Shown here: positions 1 to 6,557 of the stretch, in pieces
Numbering within the stretch: the first letter of the stretch is position 1
Layout of the letters: each line of letters begins with the position of its first letter
The notes under the pieces: generated by a model
Databases searched by the model: none
What the model saw: only the letters and a program-made list of their open reading frames with translations
Told to the model about the DNA's origin: nothing
Source of the DNA: Clostridia bacterium
Lineage (GTDB): Bacteria > Bacillota > Clostridia > DUPQ01
DNA: 12,432 nucleotides
NCBI GenBank assembly: GCA_030592355.1
Contig: JAUVJE010000055.1
Coordinates: forward strand, 1-12,432
Direction of reading: 5' to 3'
Position numbers and translations under genes: made by a program

Positions 1-159
1 ACAGGGATTCCACAGATTTGTGCACAGGCAGACGCTTTCTATAAAAGGACTTCTACACATTATGTACAGTATCCACAAAAAAACTTAACAGGTAAATGTG
101 TAAAAAATGGGAATCTGAACACGATTTCCAGTAACGTGAACGTATTTTCCAATAGGTAA
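1..159 (+). CDS. Possible 3' end of an unidentified gene (partial)
   Basis: Frame 1 is open from the first base for 52 codons and ends at TAA 157-159, 24 bases before the left end of the IS6 element. The translated end reads ...NTISSNVNVFSNR. I do not recognise a family. A 52-codon open frame with no start can arise by chance in AT-rich DNA, and a reverse frame is also open over part of this stretch, so this is only a candidate gene tail cut by the window edge. No ribosome binding site can be assessed because the start would lie outside the window. Confidence 0.25.
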   Translation, partial: TGIPQICAQADAFYKRTSTHYVQYPQKNLTGKCVKNGNLNTISSNVNVFSNR

Positions 160-228
160 ATCTAAGTATAAATAAGCATCTTGGTTCTGGTGTGAAAAAT
201 CGATAAACATGCATATACACGAAAAATA

Positions 229-237
229 TGTTATAAC
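229..237 (+). promoter_or_regulatory. Candidate extended -10 promoter for the IS6 transposase
   Basis: TGTTATAAC at 229-237 fits the extended -10 pattern TGnTATAAT with one mismatch. It lies inside the left end of the element, about 30 bases before the transposase ATG. I see no convincing -35 hexamer at the expected distance. Confidence 0.35.
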
Positions 238-267
238 TTTAAAAAACATTCAGGAAATTTATAGCAT

Positions 268-1002
268 ATGAAGAACAATTTATTTAAGTGGAAGCATTTT
301 GAGAAAGATATCATACTATTGTGTGTCCGCTGGTATTTGAAATATCCACTAAGTTACAGAAATTTAATTGAAATGATGTGCGAGAGGGGAATAAAAATAT
401 CTCACACAACTATAATGCGATGGGCTGGTCGCAAGCTACGCTTGCTGCTCGCCTAAGCAACCTAGGTCCATCAGTATTCGCCAATTATAAATGAAAGGAT
501 AAGAAAACATATAAAGCAAACAAATGATTCTTGGAGAATGGATGAAACATATATCAAAATCAAGGGGAAGAATGCCTATCTGTATAGAACTGTAGATTCA
601 AGTGGTAAAACAATTGATTTTATGGTTTCAGAGAAACGAGATAAAAGAGCTGCTAGGAAATTCTTCAGGAAAGCTTTAAAATCTGAACATAATCAAAGCC
701 CAAGGGTTATTACAACAGATAGGTATCCTGCAACTGAGATGGCCATACTTGAAGAAAGATATTATGGAGATATAAGTTGTAGAACAGAACATAGGATGTG
801 TAAATACTTGAACAATATAGTTGAACAAGATCACAGATTTATAAAGAAGAAGATAAAGCCTATGCTTGGATTCAAGACTTTGGAGTCAACTGAGAAGACA
901 ATAGCAGGAATAGAAATTATGCACATGATAAAGAAGAGACAGATCAAAAGAATAATCTGTGTTAACTCTGAAGTGCAATTTATTAGTGATATTATGAATT
1001 AA
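268..1002 (+). pseudogene. IS6-family DDE transposase, interrupted by a 42-bp insert
   Basis: This gene would encode the transposase that moves the element. The ATG at 268 follows a weak AGGAA (252-256). The N-terminal part (FKWKHF, then the wHTH-like region ending TTIMRW) and the C-terminal part (TNDSWRMDETYIK through KYLNNIVEQDHRFIK) are classic IS6. The DDE catalytic residues are present: Asp of DETYIK (codon 541-543), Asp of TTDRYP (718-720) and Glu of VEQDHR (823-825). Both halves are in the same frame. Between Trp (421-423) and Val (466-468) lie 42 extra bases with two in-frame stops, TAA 454-456 and TAG 463-465. Removing them restores the family sequence RW-VHQYSP and gives a 230-residue protein, the normal length for the family. 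As it stands only a 62-residue N-terminal fragment would be made, so the gene is called broken. Confidence 0.88.
424..465 (+). repeat. 42-bp palindrome-like insert inside the transposase
   Basis: The 42 bases between the Trp and Val codons of the transposase are absent from the inferred intact gene. The insert is exactly 14 codons long and much more GC-rich than its surroundings. Inside it GCAAGC and GCTTGC pair around a 3-base loop. Its outer parts, CTGGTCGC near the left edge and GCAACCTAG at the right edge, are imperfect inverted copies of one another. This layout resembles a small interspersed palindromic element. The edge is uncertain by one base because a G is shared at both borders (424-465 or 425-466), and no target duplication is seen. 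Confidence 0.65.
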
Positions 1003-1066
1003 ATTACTAAAAAGATGAGTGACATATATGTTATTATTTATATGTAAAATTGTTTGCACCAGAACC

Positions 1067-1370
1067 ATTTCTTTTAGTGTTTCTTTAGTCACTAAACCGA
1101 AAATTTATCGGAAATATGCCATCAATGACAATAGTATTGTGTGGTTTGGCAGTATAAATCTTTTAGCTATGGGAGTAGAGGAGAGCTGATGACGATTGGT
1201 GCAGTTTGCGGCGATTTTATGTTCCGTGTTGTCAAGAGTGATTGAACAGTGAATCGGATATTCAGCAATATCATAAAAGCTCGTTTGCTTTAATTTATGC
1301 GTATAAGTATGGGAATATACAGCTTTATGAGTAAAATTCAAAGTGACACTTTAAGTGTAGCCCAATAGGA
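1067..1370. other. Intergenic stretch between IS6 and abiE, no gene supported
   Basis: About 300 bases with many stops in all forward frames. Short open pieces occur (for example an 18-codon one from an ATG at 1189 and a 30-codon one ending just before 1335), but none has a ribosome binding site together with reasonable length, and the minus-strand frame at 1105-1341 shows no recognisable sequence. It may be decayed coding DNA left beside the insertion sequence. I see no terminator or RNA gene. Confidence 0.4.
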
Positions 1371-1411
1371 TTGAATAAACAGTCTTTACATGCTATAATT
1401 AAAGCAGGAGG
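1371..1411 (+). promoter_or_regulatory. abiE promoter with very short leader and strong RBS
   Basis: A perfect extended -10, TGCTATAAT, lies at 1391-1399. Seventeen bases upstream of its hexamer is TTGAAT (1371-1376), a 4 of 6 match to the -35 consensus. Transcription would begin near 1406, exactly where the ribosome binding site AGGAGG (1406-1411) starts, so the leader would be only about 13 bases. AGGAGG is 7 bases from the TTG start at 1419. Confidence 0.6.
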
Positions 1412-1418
1412 TGTTGTT

Positions 1419-2189
1419 TTGAAATATTACGCAGATTTATCAAAATTGCAATGCTTTTCAAAGGCAAATGTTGAATACTTAACTGGAAATGAATCTACTG
1501 CAAAATCTTTGATGGCAGATTATAAACGTAAAGGATACATTGAATCGGTAAAAAGAAATCTATATGCAGTAATTAGTCTTGAAACAAAACAGCCTATTGC
1601 AAACAGATATAAAATCGCATCAAATATAGCAAAAGGTTCTTATGTTTCTCATCACACGGCATTTGAGTATTACGGATGTGCAAATCAAGTATATTATAAA
1701 GCTTATGTATCGGGAGAGAAAAAATTTGCTGAGTTTGAATATGACGACATTATGTATACATATATTGCGCCAAGAATTAATGTTGGTGTAGACACCAAAG
1801 AAAATGACATCAGAGTTACGTCTATGGAGCGTACGATTGTTGATTCTATCAACGATTTTGAAAAAATAGCTGGTCTCGAAGAACTGCTTCATTGCTTAAA
1901 ACTTGTTCCTTATGCAAATGAGGAAAAGCTACTGCATTTTCTCCATCAATATAAAAAGCAGTTTCTATATCAAAAAACAGGATATATTCTGGAACACTAT
2001 AAAAAACAGCTTCGGTTATCTGATAATTTCTTTCTTAAATGCAAAGAGAATAAAAAGGACAGTGTTAGATACTTATACAATGGGCTTAAGTACTCTTCCA
2101 ATGTTTATAAAAAAGACTGGAAACTGGTGGTTCCGGTTGATCTTATGAAAATGATTTCAAAAGGAGGTTTATACGATGCCATAATATGA
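1419..2189 (+). CDS. abiEi: AbiEi-family antitoxin (type IV toxin-antitoxin)
   Basis: This is the antitoxin and probable autorepressor of an AbiE pair. The N-terminal 50 residues form a winged-helix-like region (CFSKANVEYL..STAKSLMADYKRKGYIESVKRNLYA), followed by YVSHHTAFEYYG, a hallmark of the family, and a C-terminal domain ending GGLYDAII. In described AbiE systems AbiEi binds inverted repeats in its own promoter and counters AbiEii without forming a stable complex. The TTG at 1419 is chosen because AGGAGG lies 7 bases upstream, giving 256 residues. An earlier in-frame TTG at 1371 has its purine tract one base away and coincides with the likely -35 element. The 3' end overlaps the expected abiEii start (2176), the usual translational coupling. 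The gene appears intact, unlike its partner. Confidence 0.85.
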   Translation: MKYYADLSKLQCFSKANVEYLTGNESTAKSLMADYKRKGYIESVKRNLYAVISLETKQPIANRYKIASNIAKGSYVSHHTAFEYYGCANQVYYKAYVSGEKKFAEFEYDDIMYTYIAPRINVGVDTKENDIRVTSMERTIVDSINDFEKIAGLEELLHCLKLVPYANEEKLLHFLHQYKKQFLYQKTGYILEHYKKQLRLSDNFFLKCKENKKDSVRYLYNGLKYSSNVYKKDWKLVVPVDLMKMISKGGLYDAII

Positions 2190-3123
2190 TAAACGGATAT
2201 TATCACAGCAAGCAAGAGAACTTAATTTTATCCGGGATACTTTTGAAAAAGTCAGACGTTTATCTAAAGTATTAGAATATTTTAACAGCGATCCAACTCT
2301 TTCTAATACATTGGCTTTGAAGGGCGGGACTGCTATCAATCTGATCATTTTTAATTTACCTCGTTTATCTGTTGATATTGATTTTGATTATGCGATAAAT
2401 AACAGCAGGGATGAAATGCTGAAAGAAAGAGAAAATTTAAACGAAATTATTAAAAGATATATGTCTATGGCAGGATATGAACTTAGTGACAAATCTAAAA
2501 TATATCATTCTTTGGACTCCTTTGTATTTACATATATAAATTCTTCCGGAATAAAGGATAATATAAAAATTGAGACAAATTATTCATTGAGATGTCATGT
2601 GCTGTCGTTGGAACATATAGCTATTGAAACCCTTAATGTTTTTTCACCAACGAAAGTGTTTATGTTGAATCGCACAGAAATATTTGCGAGTAAGATTGTT
2701 GCATTACTTTCAAGAACAGCAGCAAGGGATTTGTACGATATAAATAACATGCTATACTACGGCTTATTCGCTCACTCTGAAGAGAATATTTTACGAAAGT
2801 GTGTTGTCTTTTACTCTGCAATCGGTAGTGAAACCGTTCCAGAGTTTTTTAACGTTGAATGCATTGAAAACTTGACACGGCATAAGATAAAAACTGATCT
2901 CATACCTGTAATTCGAAAATCAGAAAAATTTGATTTAGAGGCGGCAAAAAGAAATGTAAAAGCCTATCTGTCAGAGTTCCTTGTTTTAACTGAAAAAGAA
3001 AAACAGTTTTTAGAAGCTTTTCGGAATAATGAGTATTGTCCCGAATTATTGTTTGAGGGCAGGATTGTTGAACGTATTCGCAATCATCCAATGGCTTTAT
3101 GGAAAACCAGAAAAAACAAATGA
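2176..3123 (+). pseudogene. abiEii: AbiEii-family nucleotidyltransferase toxin with a stop at codon 3
   Basis: AbiEii toxins are DNA polymerase beta-like nucleotidyltransferases that block growth, for example during phage infection, when not held in check by AbiEi. A textbook start is present: AAGGAGG at 2161-2167, 8 bases, ATG 2176. The reading is ATG CCA TAA, so translation stops after two residues. Immediately after, the same frame runs open for the full family sequence: YDKRILSQQARELNF, then FNSDP, LALKGGTAINL (the GGTA/N motif), LSVDIDFDY (the metal-binding Asp pair), IKIETNYS, and TEIFASKIVALL..ARDLYD, to TGA 3121-3123. Full length would be about 315 residues. No ATG, GTG or TTG follows in frame until TTG 2311, which would start at the GGT motif and lose the conserved N-terminal helix. 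The toxin is probably silenced by a single base change; a sequencing error is the main alternative. Confidence 0.78.
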
Positions 3124-3556
3124 TAATTAAGAAGTGTAATGATGAATAAATCAGAGGTATTATTTTCAAAGATAAAAAAATCACTATAAGTTAAAATAAA
3201 ATGTGATATAAACTCATATCTAAAGAAATCAACGTCTCTGCAGAGGGTTGTTTCTACATGCCGGGGAACTAATTGAAACAGTGGACCAAAATTCAACTGA
3301 AATATTCTGTTTTTTGGACCATTTTTAGACTAACAAATACACTAAAAAAAACAAGACATACAAAAGACTTTGATGAAAAGGTCAAAAAGCGTTTTTTCAT
3401 GATTCGTTTTGAGTCATTATCAGGGTTTAACCTGAATGCGATTTCCAAGCGGGGAATTCTGTTTACCGGTTATAGTATGCAAATAATGACATTAAGTAGA
3501 ATAAGTGTTAAAACTAGCAAAAAAAATTATAAAAAGTGTGTATTATTTACATAATA
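3124..3556. other. Gene-poor AT-rich stretch with possible IS remnant
   Basis: No convincing gene is seen. The 93-codon plus-strand frame at 3273-3554 begins without a ribosome binding site and is not recognisable. Two copies of TGGACCA lie 33 bases apart (3282-3288 and 3315-3321), each followed by a run of A or T. Reiterated motifs of this kind occur near the ends of some insertion sequences (IS21-like elements come to mind), but the match here is too short to assign. A 10-base palindrome CTCTGCAGAG lies at 3236-3245. No terminator hairpin with a T-run was found after abiEii. Confidence 0.35.
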
Positions 3557-3603
3557 TTGACTTAAGAAGTGTTTTGATATAAAATACGGATGTAAATGTG
3601 AGG
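3557..3603 (+). promoter_or_regulatory. Promoter and RBS of the AAA_14/DUF4143 gene
   Basis: TTGACT at 3557-3562 and TAAAAT at 3580-3585 are separated by 17 bases and match 5 of 6 consensus positions each. GAGG at 3600-3603 precedes the ATG at 3609 by 5 bases. The gene therefore appears to have its own promoter, independent of abiE. Confidence 0.6.
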
Positions 3604-3608
3604 TTGTT

Positions 3609-4907
3609 ATGTACAGAAATAAAATGAGTGATTTAGTTAAATGGAAAAATAAAAGAAGTAAGTTACCAATTTTATTACTTGGAGCAAGGCAAGTTGGTAA
3701 AACATATCTGCTTGTTGAATTTGCAAAAGAATATTATGAAGATTATATATATATTAATTTTGAACGGTCTGAAGAATTCAAAGATTTGTTTTCCGGTAAT
3801 TTAAATTCAGAAAGAATTATTAGCGAAATAGAATATATTTTCACAAAGAAGATAGATCCATCAAAAACCCTGATAATATTTGATGAAGTACAAAATGAAA
3901 TGAGAGTTTTAACAGCATTAAAGTATTTTAATGAAAATCTTCCTGAATATGATATTGTATGTGCCGGAAGTTTACTTGGTGTTGCTATTAATAAAAATAG
4001 TCATTCATTTCCAGTAGGTAAAGTAGAATTTCACTACTTATATCCATTTACATTTGATGAGTTTTTAATCAGTGTAGGTAAGGAGATGCTGCTTGAGAGA
4101 ATTGATCAGTCATTTAATAACTTAAGCAAAATATCCCTTCCAATACATGAAATGTTATTAGAACTATATAAAAAGTTTTTATATGTAGGCGGTATGCCGG
4201 AAGCAATTAATTCATTTATTGAAAACGATATGAGTATATTGCATTTTGATAGAAAAGTTCATACCAATATTATTAATGCATATATTGCTGATATGAGCAA
4301 ATATACTTCGAATAGTGAATCAATAAAAGTCCAGGCAATTTATAGATCATTACCTGAACAATTGGCAGGTGACAACAGGAAGTTCAAGTACTCGGTTGTA
4401 AAAAAAAATAGTAGAGCAATTAACTATGGAGCTTCTATAGAGTGGCTATTGATGAGCCGAATAACAATTAACTGCAGCAAAATTTCAAATGCAGAGATTC
4501 CGTTAAGTGCGTATAATGATAATAAGAGTTTCAAACTATTTTCAAATGACACAGGTCTTTTAATGACAATGTGTAAAGTGCCTTTTAATATAATAAGAAA
4601 TGAAAGAGAAGATAATCGTTTTAAAGGTGCAATTACTGAAAATTATGTAGCAGCTCAATTAAAATGCAACGAGCATGATTTGTATTATTGGCATAAGAGT
4701 AATTTTGAAGTTGATTTCATTGCAATGATAGATGACGAAATTATTCCAATCGAAGTAAAATCATCATCAAGAAATCGCTCAAGGAGTTTAAACGAGTATA
4801 TAAGAATATATAATCCTAAATTTAGCATTCGGTTGTCTGCAAAAAACTTTGGTTATTATAATAACATAAAGGCGTTACCACTTTATGCTGCGTACTTAAT
4901 CAAATAG
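3609..4907 (+). CDS. AAA_14/DUF4143 family ATP-binding protein
   Basis: A 432-residue P-loop ATPase of the widespread AAA_14 plus DUF4143 type. Walker A is GARQVGKT (residues 25-32) and Walker B is TLIIFDE (87-93, Asp92 and Glu93). CAGSLLGVAIN after the core fits the sensor strand of the family, and YVGGMPEAI and FSNDTGLL are typical of the linker and DUF4143 domain. The C-terminal part carries FEVDF (Asp369) and IPIEVKSS (Glu382, Lys384), spaced like the PD-(D/E)xK nuclease fold that ends many of these proteins. The biological role of this family is not established; members are common in mobile and strain-variable regions. Length is normal and the gene is intact. It stands alone between abiE and the pilus operon, and its base composition is clearly AT-richer than the pilus genes, which fits acquisition by transfer. 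No signal peptide or membrane segment is seen. Confidence 0.85.
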   Translation: MYRNKMSDLVKWKNKRSKLPILLLGARQVGKTYLLVEFAKEYYEDYIYINFERSEEFKDLFSGNLNSERIISEIEYIFTKKIDPSKTLIIFDEVQNEMRVLTALKYFNENLPEYDIVCAGSLLGVAINKNSHSFPVGKVEFHYLYPFTFDEFLISVGKEMLLERIDQSFNNLSKISLPIHEMLLELYKKFLYVGGMPEAINSFIENDMSILHFDRKVHTNIINAYIADMSKYTSNSESIKVQAIYRSLPEQLAGDNRKFKYSVVKKNSRAINYGASIEWLLMSRITINCSKISNAEIPLSAYNDNKSFKLFSNDTGLLMTMCKVPFNIIRNEREDNRFKGAITENYVAAQLKCNEHDLYYWHKSNFEVDFIAMIDDEIIPIEVKSSSRNRSRSLNEYIRIYNPKFSIRLSAKNFGYYNNIKALPLYAAYLIK

Positions 4908-5063
4908 TATAATTGAAATTACTTATAGCTTGCTGAAAAATTCAAAAACGCTTCTCTTTCTCGCGATTAATTATTTTTCAATTATTTTAATCCCTCATTT
5001 TATTTTATTTATCTCATTCATGTGTGTTTTATTTCAAAAGATAAAAAATCCCCTTGCTACAAC

Positions 5064-5072
5064 TGGTAAAAT
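5064..5072 (+). promoter_or_regulatory. Candidate extended -10 promoter of the Tad operon
   Basis: TGGTAAAAT at 5064-5072 matches the extended -10 pattern with one mismatch and lies 36 bases before the GTG of the first pilus gene. No -35 hexamer is evident at the usual distance; TTGCTA at 5054-5059 is too close for this -10. It is the best candidate in the 200-base gap before the operon, which otherwise shows AT-rich DNA without a clear terminator. Confidence 0.4.
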
Positions 5073-5108
5073 ATGTTAATCTATCAATGACAATAAATAC
5101 CAGCTGAG

Positions 5109-6557
5109 GTGCAGACAATCAAAAAACTAAACAACAGATACAATTTTATACAACAGCTAAGCGAACGAAAAGGTGCTACAGTCTTTCTTGGATATGATGA
5201 AGTCACCGGTGTAAAAGTGATTATTAAAAGAATTTCCAAAACACGAAGTAAGAAGGAAAATGACTTCAGTATACTGCGCAGGCTGAGGCATCCCGGTTTA
5301 CCGGAAATAAACGATGCTTTTGAAATGAATGGCGCAATGTACATTATCATGGAATATTTAGAGGGGTCAAATCTTAGGGAGCTAATCTGCAGCGGAGGTA
5401 TATTGGAAGAAGAAAAAGCCCTTGAAATAATTCTTGATGTTTTAGAAGTGCTTGACTACTTGTATTCCATGAAACCGCATCCCCTTGTCCATGGAGACAT
5501 TAAACCTGAAAATATTATAATCAGCAATGGTCGCGCGGTTCTGATAGATTTCGGGTCTACGGATAATGAAGAAGCTTCTTCCGGATTTTGTGCCCCTGAG
5601 AGATTCGCAGGTATTGCAAAATCAATTGAGTCGGATCTGTATGCGGTGGGTGAACTTCTCCATTATCTTTTAAGCGGAGACATTAAGAAAGTATACAACC
5701 GGAAAAAATCTGTTGTTTTGAGTAATGATATATATAGGATAATTGATAAAAGCACCAAAAAACTGCCCGGTGAAAGATATCATAAAGCAGCCGGCATGGC
5801 ATCTCAGATAAAACGCATAATTGAGCTTCGCAAAGCGGGTATCGACAGTGAAAACACTATAAGGACTATCTGTGTGCCCGGTTGTTCCGAAGCCGCTGTT
5901 GAAATGGCTTATGCAATTAGCGGACTAAAGCAAAATGTTCTGATTGTTGACTTGGATATGCTTTCGCCTTCAGTACATACCATACTGGGGGTGGATAAAT
6001 TCAGCTACTGCCTGCAGGATTTTCTCAGCGGTAATCCTATGGATTTGAAAACCAAGTGTACAAGTGTAAAAAGAAGTAATTTAAAACTTCTCCCATGCAG
6101 GACAGATTATGAAAATTATGAAAGTGTAGTAGAAAACTGCATACCAATCCTCATATCCGGAGCATCGGGATTTTTTGACATCATCATCATGGCCTGCAGT
6201 GATTTTCCATATGATAAATTTTTTATGGATTCACTGCTTTACTGCGATATAGTTATTTTCCCCATTGTAAAAGGTGTAATAGATATCAGGAAATATAATT
6301 CCATGGTCAGATTTATGTCTGAGAGGCAAAATATACTTAAAGACAAAATATTTTTCATGGGAATGAATATCAATGAAAGCAACATTAATTCAATAATTGC
6401 GGCCGGTGCTGTTGAAACTTCCTGGATAGGCAGTATCCCACATAGTCCTGCACGCGCGAGTTTATATGAGTCAGGTAATCCATATATTTTTTCAATGAAG
6501 AAAAAAATCTTTAACAGATGTATAAGGATATTAAGAAAAACGGGGGTGCTTGAATAA
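5109..6557 (+). CDS. Protein kinase fused to a TadZ/MinD-like ATPase domain
   Basis: A two-domain cytoplasmic protein of 482 residues. Residues 10-235 are a eukaryotic-like Ser/Thr kinase: VIIK (Lys40), a helix-C acid (probably Glu50), hinge YIIMEYLEG (78-86), catalytic loop LVHGDIKPEN (126-135, HGD in place of HRD, Asp130 and Asn135 kept), DFG (147-149) and APE (162-164). The activation segment between DFG and APE is short. Residues 250-480 resemble TadZ/CpaE and other MinD-type ATPases: VLIVDLD (277-283) matches the second signature strand, followed by TILGV..CLQDFLSGN and FDIIIMACSD. The KGGxGKT loop expected near 255-262 is replaced by CVPGCSEAA, so ATP hydrolysis by this domain is doubtful. 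The GTG start is the only possible start after the upstream stop at 5094, and its ribosome binding site is poor. The gene overlaps tadA by one base. The inferred role is positioning and signal-controlled activation of the Tad machine. Confidence 0.82.
   Translation: MQTIKKLNNRYNFIQQLSERKGATVFLGYDEVTGVKVIIKRISKTRSKKENDFSILRRLRHPGLPEINDAFEMNGAMYIIMEYLEGSNLRELICSGGILEEEKALEIILDVLEVLDYLYSMKPHPLVHGDIKPENIIISNGRAVLIDFGSTDNEEASSGFCAPERFAGIAKSIESDLYAVGELLHYLLSGDIKKVYNRKKSVVLSNDIYRIIDKSTKKLPGERYHKAAGMASQIKRIIELRKAGIDSENTIRTICVPGCSEAAVEMAYAISGLKQNVLIVDLDMLSPSVHTILGVDKFSYCLQDFLSGNPMDLKTKCTSVKRSNLKLLPCRTDYENYESVVENCIPILISGASGFFDIIIMACSDFPYDKFFMDSLLYCDIVIFPIVKGVIDIRKYNSMVRFMSERQNILKDKIFFMGMNINESNINSIIAAGAVETSWIGSIPHSPARASLYESGNPYIFSMKKKIFNRCIRILRKTGVLE

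Larger units (their letters stand above)
183..1066 (+). mobile_element. IS6-family insertion sequence, 884 bp
   Basis: The ends form imperfect terminal inverted repeats. The left end begins GGTTCTGGTGTGAAAAAT at 183, and the reverse complement of the right end begins GGTTCTGGTGCAAACAAT at 1066, identical over the first 10 bases and 14 of 18 overall. GGTTCTG-type ends and a single transposase of about 230 residues are typical of the IS6 (IS26/IS257/IS240) group, and the length fits. The 8 bases flanking each end (AGCATCTT at 175-182, ATTTCTTT at 1067-1074) do not match, so no 8-bp target duplication remains. That suggests an old insertion, or a copy left by replicative cointegrate formation and recombination. 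The transposase is interrupted, so the element is probably not autonomous. Confidence 0.88.

Noticed and set aside
69..77. GTATCCACA, one mismatch from a DnaA box
   Set aside because: A single imperfect copy without a cluster, and no dnaA or dnaN nearby; not evidence of an origin.
1022..1045. ACATATA/TATATGT hairpin near the right end of the IS
   Set aside because: Seven AT pairs with a 10-base loop are expected by chance in such AT-rich DNA, and no T-run follows to suggest a terminator.
1105..1341. 78-codon minus-strand frame between IS6 and abiE
   Set aside because: No ribosome binding site or known motif, and an unusual residue composition for a protein.
2311..3123. Taking TTG 2311 as a genuine start of AbiEii
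   Set aside because: It has no ribosome binding site and would begin at LALKGGTA, removing the conserved N-terminal helix that is still encoded upstream in frame back to codon 4 after the ATG at 2176.
3273..3554. 93-codon plus-strand frame before the AAA_14 gene
   Set aside because: No ribosome binding site, no recognisable sequence, and it contains the repeated TGGACCA motifs; more likely chance or decayed DNA.
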